From positions 889,737 to 953,736 of the forward strand of contig NZ_QGLP01000005.1 of the NCBI RefSeq assembly GCF_003202915.1: a stretch of 64,000 bases of DNA, given 5' to 3'. The notes beneath the pieces were generated by a model, which saw only the letters and a list, made by a program, of their open reading frames with translations, was not told where the DNA came from and ran no database searches. A program made the position numbers and the translations under genes. This document shows positions 56,368 to 62,355 of this stretch, piece by piece; position 1 is the first letter of the stretch, and every line of letters starts with the position of its first letter. The DNA comes from Gilliamella apicola. Its GTDB lineage: Bacteria > Pseudomonadota > Gammaproteobacteria > Enterobacterales > Orbaceae.

Positions 56368-58698
56368 TTAATTTAAATCATCAAAATATTGGCGTCCATC
56401 TGTAAGTCTAAACGCTGTTCCGCCATCTTTTGCTTTTGGATTTCTTATGACAACTGTTCCTATAGATTGATCCCAATATACAAGACGTCCATTATTTAAC
56501 TCTTTTATCGATGTTGGATTAGAAACAACTTTTTCAATATGTAAGGCAAATTGCTCCTTAGTTGTTATACTTAAATCTTCAAATTCACCTTGCTTGATAA
56601 CATGTTTATCAAACGCATGCCCTCCAGCAATTTCCTGACCAACTAATTGAGCATTTAATTTAGTGCCATTTACTGTATTAGTCGCATTGCTATTAGCTTG
56701 TCCTGCTGCACTCGTCCCCTTTCCAGCATTCGCCAAGCCTTTCTCATTTACTACATGCTCATCAAAATTACTGTTTTTATTAGCCTGTTGATTTGCTGAA
56801 TGATTATTATTTATATTATCCTTTATTTCTTTATAATCACCAAATCCTTGCTCAACATTATTTTTACCATACTGATTTTCAAAATATTCTTTGTCTAATT
56901 TGTTAACATCAGATAATGCCTCATCCAATTTACCTGCTTTATTAGCATCTGAAATAACTTTATCTGATTTATTGATAAGTTTTTCTGTCTTACCTACATT
57001 TCCCAATCCTTTAGTCGGTGTAATTATACCAATTAACAATGCCGCTGAATTCTCTAGGGCTATCTGATCACCATTAGCAGCTTTAACAAAATTATCTTTA
57101 ATTGCATCCCATGCTTGGCCGTTAATGATCGCATTTACGGCGTTTGCCACGGTTTGATCTGCTTTTCTCAAGTCGTTCAATGCGGTATCACAATAATTAA
57201 CCCCCACCGCACAGCTACTCAATGCTAGAACGCCATCAAGAACAGTATCTGCAGCACCTGCACCAAGATCGACCGTATCACCATAAGCAGTCAGTGCACC
57301 ATTGATGATTTGTGAAATCGTATTTTCACCAAGAATTTCTCTAAGTTTATCTTTATAATACTCAGTACTGTCTTTATGTTTTTCACGCCACCAGTCCATT
57401 GATTCTGTATTATTTTCCACTGCATTTTTACTACTACTAATAGCCGCACTGGCATTACCAATATTACCACCGCCGGCAGCAACGGCAAGGCCGGATGCCA
57501 GTTGAGATAGTGCGCTGATGGTTTGTTTTTCTTCTTCGGTTAAATCTTTGACTTCTTTGCCATACAGTTGTTTGCGGATGATATCTGCTGCAACTTTACC
57601 AGCCTCTGCACCGGCTCCACCAGAGCTGGCTTTGAAGCTGGAGTGGTTTTCTATGTCTGTGAAGGTGAGGCTGTTGGTGGTGAGCTGGTTGTGCTCTTTG
57701 GCGGCGGTGGAGGCGATGGCGGCGCCTTGTACGTGGATGTTGGCACCGCTCTGGCTGATTTTTTGGTCTATTTGGTCTTGTGGGCTGATGATGCTCAGTT
57801 TGCCGCCGATGTTGGCATCGATGCGGTTGGCATTGGCCTGGGCGCCGATCAGGGTGGTGTTGCCTTTGCTGGTTAGGCTGAGTTTGTCTGATTGGAGGGT
57901 GGTCTGGCTGTGGGTTTGGGCATTAAGGTGGTTGTTGCCGGAGCTGAAGCCCGCTTCGCCATAGATGTAGACGCCGGTTTGGACGCCGATTGAGGCACCT
58001 ACGCCTACGCTTAAGCCGGCACTGCTGTTTTTGCCATCGGCTTTGTGCTGGTTGTGGCCTGCTTCAAGGATGATGTCGCGGGCTGAGTTGAGGTTGATGT
58101 TGCCACCGGCGGTAAGTTGGTTTGCCTGTGACTGGCGGTAGCTGCTGTCTTGCTGGCTTTTGCTGCTTTTGAAGCCGATGCCGCTTTCGATTTTGATTAG
58201 GCTGGCATCTTGGATGTTTTTGCCGGCGCTGTAGGCGGTGTAGCCTTGGCCAAGGGCAGCCATGGTTTGCAGGGCTTTGGTGCGGTCGTCGGCTTTGCTC
58301 TGGTTGAGGGTGTCGACGGCGTTGGCCAGGTCGATGAGGGGGGAGCTGATTTTGGTGAAGTTGCCGATTTTGAGGTCTTTGCTGCTTTGGTGGGCGCTGC
58401 CGTGGTTGGCATCGTCAAGGACGGTGATGTCTTTGGCGATGATGTTGAGGTTGTTGGCGGCGATGATGTCGGCTACTTGCTGGGTGTAGTGTTCGCCAGC
58501 GATGATGTTGACGTTGCCGTTGAGGCTGCCTACTTGGCTGCGTATTTGTTCGACGTTGTTGCTGTTGTATTGGTCTTTGCTGCTCATGTAGCCGGTGAAT
58601 TTTTCGGTATCAGACAGTTGCGCTGAGCCCCAGTCTTTGCTGCTGGTCTGTTCGTTGTGGTTATGGTAAGACACCTTGGCAAACTTGGGCTGAGACAA
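56368..58698 (-). CDS. CdiA-type fragment: haemagglutinin repeats fused to a VENN toxin module
   Basis: 776 residues, no ATG; the nearest start is TTG at 58698 without ribosome site. Residues 1-360 are filamentous-haemagglutinin repeats (AGGNINLNSARDIILEAGHN, GNTTLIGAQANANRIDANIG). At SSFKASSGGAGAEAGKVAADI the frame jumps into the end of the pre-toxin domain, so the normal intervening region is deleted. After VENN come a linker (LDKEYFENQYGKNNVEQGFG, ANAGKGT) and a toxin: AGGHAFDKHVIKQGEFEDLS, NNGRLVYWDQSIGTVVIRNP, DGGTAFRLTDGRQYFDDLN, a recurring BECR/RNase-like tip. The haemagglutinin part is markedly G+C-richer than its surroundings. Confidence 0.75.
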   Translation of the reverse strand: MSQPKFAKVSYHNHNEQTSSKDWGSAQLSDTEKFTGYMSSKDQYNSNNVEQIRSQVGSLNGNVNIIAGEHYTQQVADIIAANNLNIIAKDITVLDDANHGSAHQSSKDLKIGNFTKISSPLIDLANAVDTLNQSKADDRTKALQTMAALGQGYTAYSAGKNIQDASLIKIESGIGFKSSKSQQDSSYRQSQANQLTAGGNINLNSARDIILEAGHNQHKADGKNSSAGLSVGVGASIGVQTGVYIYGEAGFSSGNNHLNAQTHSQTTLQSDKLSLTSKGNTTLIGAQANANRIDANIGGKLSIISPQDQIDQKISQSGANIHVQGAAIASTAAKEHNQLTTNSLTFTDIENHSSFKASSGGAGAEAGKVAADIIRKQLYGKEVKDLTEEEKQTISALSQLASGLAVAAGGGNIGNASAAISSSKNAVENNTESMDWWREKHKDSTEYYKDKLREILGENTISQIINGALTAYGDTVDLGAGAADTVLDGVLALSSCAVGVNYCDTALNDLRKADQTVANAVNAIINGQAWDAIKDNFVKAANGDQIALENSAALLIGIITPTKGLGNVGKTEKLINKSDKVISDANKAGKLDEALSDVNKLDKEYFENQYGKNNVEQGFGDYKEIKDNINNNHSANQQANKNSNFDEHVVNEKGLANAGKGTSAAGQANSNATNTVNGTKLNAQLVGQEIAGGHAFDKHVIKQGEFEDLSITTKEQFALHIEKVVSNPTSIKELNNGRLVYWDQSIGTVVIRNPKAKDGGTAFRLTDGRQYFDDLN

Positions 58699-58832
58699 AA
58701 GGACAGGCTAAAGAAAGGCAACTGGAGAATTTATTTTACTCATCAGACAGTCATTGTATTAGAAAGAATACCGATGAGTAGGTAGTGTCTGTCAGATTAA
58801 GTTTAAGCTAGTACAAGCAAAACAAGTTAATT

Positions 58833-58852
58833 ATTGCGCTTTTGATGTAGAT
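58833..58852 (+). pseudogene. SymE-like tail scrap
   Basis: Frame KLIIALLM then TAG, followed by AGATCTAG-like sequence as after the other SymE ends. Very short; called only because of the shared flank. Confidence 0.35.
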
Positions 58853-58868
58853 CTAGAAAGAGATAAAT

Positions 58869-58899
58869 AGATCCCTGTTCACATTGGTGATAGGGATCT
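58869..58899 (-). terminator. terminator of the 58.9-kb immunity gene
   Basis: AGATCCCT / AGGGATCT perfect stem, minus-strand tail ATTTATCTC. Confidence 0.7.
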
Positions 58900-58914
58900 T
58901 TTATTACAATAACA

Positions 58915-59235
58915 CTAAATTTGAAAATCGCTCCGTTGGGATAGTTCTAAGAGCTCTTTTAGATAAGAATTATATTGTTTACCTTTCTTCATTTTTGCAT
59001 ATTCTTCAACAGCGATAATTCCGTCATTTATAATTGAATTATCAATCCGAGAAATTTCAAGAGTAATAACATATTCACCATTAATAAGATAAGTATATAT
59101 TTCTTCACCTTGTTCTATCATGTGATATAAGCAACACGCTGAACCCACTGTATTAAAAACTTTTTTTAAGTAAGGAATTACAATCTCTTGTTCCATCTTA
59201 TTGAATTCCTCCATTAATTGATGATCGTCAGTCAT
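58915..59235 (-). CDS. immunity protein
   Basis: 106 residues, MTDDHQLMEEFNKMEQEIVI, GSACCLYHMIEQGEEIYTYL, ending QRSDFQI. ATGA overlap with the toxin (59232-59235). Acidic helical protein with a Cys pair. Family not recognised. Confidence 0.72.
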   Translation of the reverse strand: MTDDHQLMEEFNKMEQEIVIPYLKKVFNTVGSACCLYHMIEQGEEIYTYLINGEYVITLEISRIDNSIINDGIIAVEEYAKMKKGKQYNSYLKELLELSQRSDFQI

Positions 59236-60626
59236 TTTATTTTTCCTGGTGTTACTGTTACTAAATTGCCTTTTTTATCAGTAAGTAGCGTCATAGTATT
59301 TGTTGGCTTACCGCTAAATTTATCTATACCTATATTTTTATCTAATGTAATAACTCTCTCATAAAGAGTATCTGTCTGACCAGTGATCTTGTTATACGAA
59401 GATCTAGTATTACTAATTGGAATTTTAGCAGTTTCAGAACTATTTAGAATAGCCTTAACCTCTGTTTCACTAATTGTAAATTGGCTAGCATTCGTTTTAC
59501 CTGAAAAATGGCGATTTTGTACATGAACCCAACCAGAATCAGTGTCACCAGTTTTTACATTAATACGAGATTGAACAATAGGATGATCTAAATCAGCTTT
59601 AGCTATTGCATTATCTGCACCATTTGAGACCTTATATCCATTAGATGTTGTTCCCGTCGCCCCCTTTCCAGCATTTGAACTATGGGCTTGTCTAATTACG
59701 GTTGTTTCAACTTCAGTACCATGACTTACCGCTTGATTCATTAGCTGATTACCCTTAGTTATATCTCCTGCTTTATAGGCGTTTTCAGCTTCTTTTATTA
59801 ATGATAGACCACTTTTGGTCTCTACTTTTATTATTTTACCACCAATTTTGATATATTTAAAAATCGGTAAGATCCCAACACATGCAATCGCATACTCTCC
59901 CAAATTATCGGCATCTCTAAAGGCAATATAATCTCCATACGGCGTTACCAAAATAGCAAGATCTTCTGGAAAACGTTTAAGATCCTCTCTTAAAGGGTCA
60001 TACATGAACCGTCCTGAGTTCATATCGTCCATTAACTGAATAATTTCTTCCTCTGTCAAATAACCTTGAGTATAAGCATCGAGGTTACTATCTAAATTTG
60101 CTCCAGTTTCATATGGAATTCCAATAAAATTACCACCATTACCACCATCAGCCCAACTCAAACCATTATTTTCCACCGCATTTTTACTACTACTAATAGC
60201 CGCACTGGCATCACCAATATTACCACCACCGGCAGCTACTGCCAGACCGGAGGCTAGTTGAGATAGTGCGCTGATGGTTTGTTTTTCTTCTTCGGTTAAC
60301 TCGCTGGCATCTTTACCACCATAAAGGGTGTTGATAATTACTTTACTCGCTAGCTCTCCGCTTACAGCACCAACACCTCCTGATAATGCTGAGTTGCCTT
60401 GTAGTTCAGCCACTACCGCACCAAGTATTGCATGAGCAATTAAGTTGCCGGCAATATCATCGGTTTGCCATTTACCATCTTCACCCATATGCCCGGTGTG
60501 CAGTTTTATCTGCTCCGCTAACCATGGCGCACTAGCGCCAGCTAAGCCGCCGGTTATATCGCCGGTGATAATGCCGGTAATAATTGATACGGCTGAGTCA
60601 ACGCCTTTACTAAAGTCATTGCCCAT
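59232..60626 (-). CDS. orphan CdiA-CT module with RHFSGK-type toxin tip
   Basis: 464 residues from the internal ATG (MGNDFSKGVDSAVSIITG); the frame is open to 60971 (IQSPIRAVTSNDSFSPTSGQ, THAAISDGELIIRDQDKQTQ) without any start. Pre-toxin domain, VENN near residue 154, conserved spacer, hinge NAGKGATG, then toxin: SGWVHVQNRHFSGKTNASQF, TISETEVKAILNSSETAKIP, KITGQTDTLYERVITLDKNI. The H-V-x-x-R-H and the following beta strands suit a BECR-fold ribonuclease, but that is inference. As an ATG-less donor it is probably silent. Confidence 0.78.
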   Translation of the reverse strand: MGNDFSKGVDSAVSIITGIITGDITGGLAGASAPWLAEQIKLHTGHMGEDGKWQTDDIAGNLIAHAILGAVVAELQGNSALSGGVGAVSGELASKVIINTLYGGKDASELTEEEKQTISALSQLASGLAVAAGGGNIGDASAAISSSKNAVENNGLSWADGGNGGNFIGIPYETGANLDSNLDAYTQGYLTEEEIIQLMDDMNSGRFMYDPLREDLKRFPEDLAILVTPYGDYIAFRDADNLGEYAIACVGILPIFKYIKIGGKIIKVETKSGLSLIKEAENAYKAGDITKGNQLMNQAVSHGTEVETTVIRQAHSSNAGKGATGTTSNGYKVSNGADNAIAKADLDHPIVQSRINVKTGDTDSGWVHVQNRHFSGKTNASQFTISETEVKAILNSSETAKIPISNTRSSYNKITGQTDTLYERVITLDKNIGIDKFSGKPTNTMTLLTDKKGNLVTVTPGKIK

Positions 60627-60971
60627 TTTGCCATCTTGTGAGTCTTTACCGGCATCTTTATGAATAGTGCGTTCGAGCTCTTTAACCTGTTCGCCTAACT
60701 CTTTTAAGCTAGTGACAATGTTTAATCTGGTCTGCTCATCCTCTTTATTAAAGATTGGTTTGAGTTTGCTATGGGCATTTTCGGTATCATGACTGAGTTC
60801 ATTAATATCTTGTGTTTGTTTATCTTGGTCTCGAATGATTAACTCACCGTCACTGATTGCCGCATGGGTAATATTCGAGGCTTCATCGTTATGGTCATAA
60901 ATGGTTGGTTGGCCACTGGTTGGTGAAAAACTGTCATTACTAGTAACAGCTCTAATTGGTGATTGTATTTT

Positions 60972-61154
60972 TTAGATAATGATTATTTTGAGTTGTTTTA
61001 TTGAAGTGTATTTGTAAAGATAAATAGAAAGATGCCAATTTGATAGTGCATCTTTCCATATGAACATTTTAAATTTTTCAATTCAAGTTGATAAAACTGC
61101 TTTATATTTTATGACAAGCTAAATTATCAAGTTCTGAAAAACTTAATTATAATT
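60972..61154. other. intergenic segment with a hairpin
   Basis: AAAGATGC / GCATCTTT (61028-61055) is an 8-bp stem downstream of the 61.2-kb immunity gene. The surrounding sequence resembles 42120-42240, so it is a copied segment. Confidence 0.5.
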
Positions 61155-61625
61155 TTATTTACAGATGATTTCATAAAGTGTATCTGGTGGATTTTGATAT
61201 TTTGCAAAATCAGCATGAATAACGTCTCGCATTTCAGCGAACTTTATTTTTTTTATGGTTTCAATCTGATTACAATCATTTATTGAAACGACCAATTTTG
61301 ATGCATGGGTAATTTTAATCATGTCAATCAATGTATTAATAAGTATATCTAAACGCTCTTTAGGATTTGTAGGGAAACCAATATCAGCATCTGGGGCATA
61401 TTCACAATAATCTATTAAGTAAGTAGCATCAGGATAGCCAGGAACGTCGCCAATTATAAAAGAAAATACATTTCCACTTGGAATTAAATAGTCAGGATAA
61501 TTATATAGTTCATTTTTAGGAATTCTTTCTATTCCCAATTGACTATTTTTAATATAGTCCATTAAATTTTCTAAATCAATCTGACTTAATATTGGTTCTA
61601 TATAACCATCAACAAAGCTAGACAT
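61155..61625 (-). CDS. orphan immunity protein (paralogue of 38.9 kb)
   Basis: 156 residues, MSSFVDGYIEPILSQIDLEN, DIGFPTNPKERLDILINTLI, KKIKFAEMRDVIHADFAKYQ. Close paralogue of 38865-39296 with a 13-residue insert (residues about 57-70). The toxin is reduced to a tail (61640-61780). It would protect against a sibling strain's toxin rather than its own. Confidence 0.75.
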   Translation of the reverse strand: MSSFVDGYIEPILSQIDLENLMDYIKNSQLGIERIPKNELYNYPDYLIPSGNVFSFIIGDVPGYPDATYLIDYCEYAPDADIGFPTNPKERLDILINTLIDMIKITHASKLVVSINDCNQIETIKKIKFAEMRDVIHADFAKYQNPPDTLYEIICK

Positions 61626-61639
61626 ATTAACTCTCCTTT

Positions 61640-61780
61640 TTAGTATTATTTATCTAAAATCCAATCACCAATAGGCTTACCACCTTTATCAAAATGATTC
61701 TATAATCTTTATTTTTAAATATGTTACCTTTTTCGTAATAATAAGTAATACTTCTAGAATCCTCTGCTTTTAGCCGATAG
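61640..61780 (-). pseudogene. toxin C-terminal remnant
   Basis: Same frameshifted tail as at 39300-39440: RLKAEDSRSITYYYEKGNIF then NHFDKGGKPIGDWILDK. Confidence 0.6.
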
Positions 61781-61852
61781 GGCTTTTATGCAGGTCAGGT
61801 TGTATTGGTTAAAGTTGTACAAGACCAACTGATTATCAGGCTTGCTATGTAG
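61781..61852 (+). pseudogene. SymE-like C-terminal remnant
   Basis: Frame GFYAGQVVLVKVVQDQLIIR plus LAM, TAG. Nearly identical to 39452-39529; together with the neighbouring toxin tail and immunity it is one duplicated block. Confidence 0.65.
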
Positions 61853-61870
61853 ATCTAGAAAAACGATAAA

Positions 61871-61899
61871 AGTTCCCCCGCTGATTAGGCAGGGGAGCT
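61871..61899 (-). terminator. terminator of the 62-kb immunity gene
   Basis: Minus-strand AGCTCCCCTGC / GCGGGGGAACT stem with CTAATCA loop, then TTTATC. Same family as 40885 and 46798. Confidence 0.75.
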
Positions 61900-61902
61900 C
61901 CA

Positions 61903-62355
61903 TTACTCATCTACCGGATAAAGCTCTTTTATATATTGCACAACAAAAGATTCTAATTCTTGAACAGGATAATCATCCTTTCGCTGTACTAAATAAGCAT
62001 CGTCATAAATTACTCTGGATTCTAGTGCTCTGGCTAGTACGTAAGTAAGCAGAACAGCAAATTTTTGATTAGACAGGCCTCGATAACCTACTCCAACCAT
62101 TACAGGATAATCGACATCAATCTCATTTATATATTCAGGTTCAAAATAATTAAAACTTATCCAACATGAATATTCATAACAATTGTCCTGAATAAATATG
62201 ATTTTATCAGATAAATTTAATCCCTTTTTTGCTGATATTCCTATTGTTAACTGTTGTGTAGATAGCGATAAATTATGAAAACCATCAACAATAACATCTA
62301 ATAACTTTTCAAAAGAAGGAATTTCTTTTATAGGAAATAGAATTTTATTTGACAT
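61903..62355 (-). CDS. immunity protein of the first (edge) CdiA toxin
   Basis: 150 residues, MSNKILFPIKEIPSFEKLLD, SDKIIFIQDNCYEYSCWISF, DDYPVQELESFVVQYIKELY. Overlaps the toxin stop by one base (TAATG). It is the immunity gene of the module that continues past the window edge, hence the most likely expressed pair. Family not recognised. Confidence 0.78.
   Translation of the reverse strand: MSNKILFPIKEIPSFEKLLDVIVDGFHNLSLSTQQLTIGISAKKGLNLSDKIIFIQDNCYEYSCWISFNYFEPEYINEIDVDYPVMVGVGYRGLSNQKFAVLLTYVLARALESRVIYDDAYLVQRKDDYPVQELESFVVQYIKELYPVDE

Noticed and set aside
57568..58626. Long plus-strand frames (148, 138, 102 codons) in the G-rich region
   Set aside because: Antisense of the haemagglutinin-repeat CDS; low-complexity Val/Gly/Ala composition results from codon bias on the other strand, and there are no ribosome sites.
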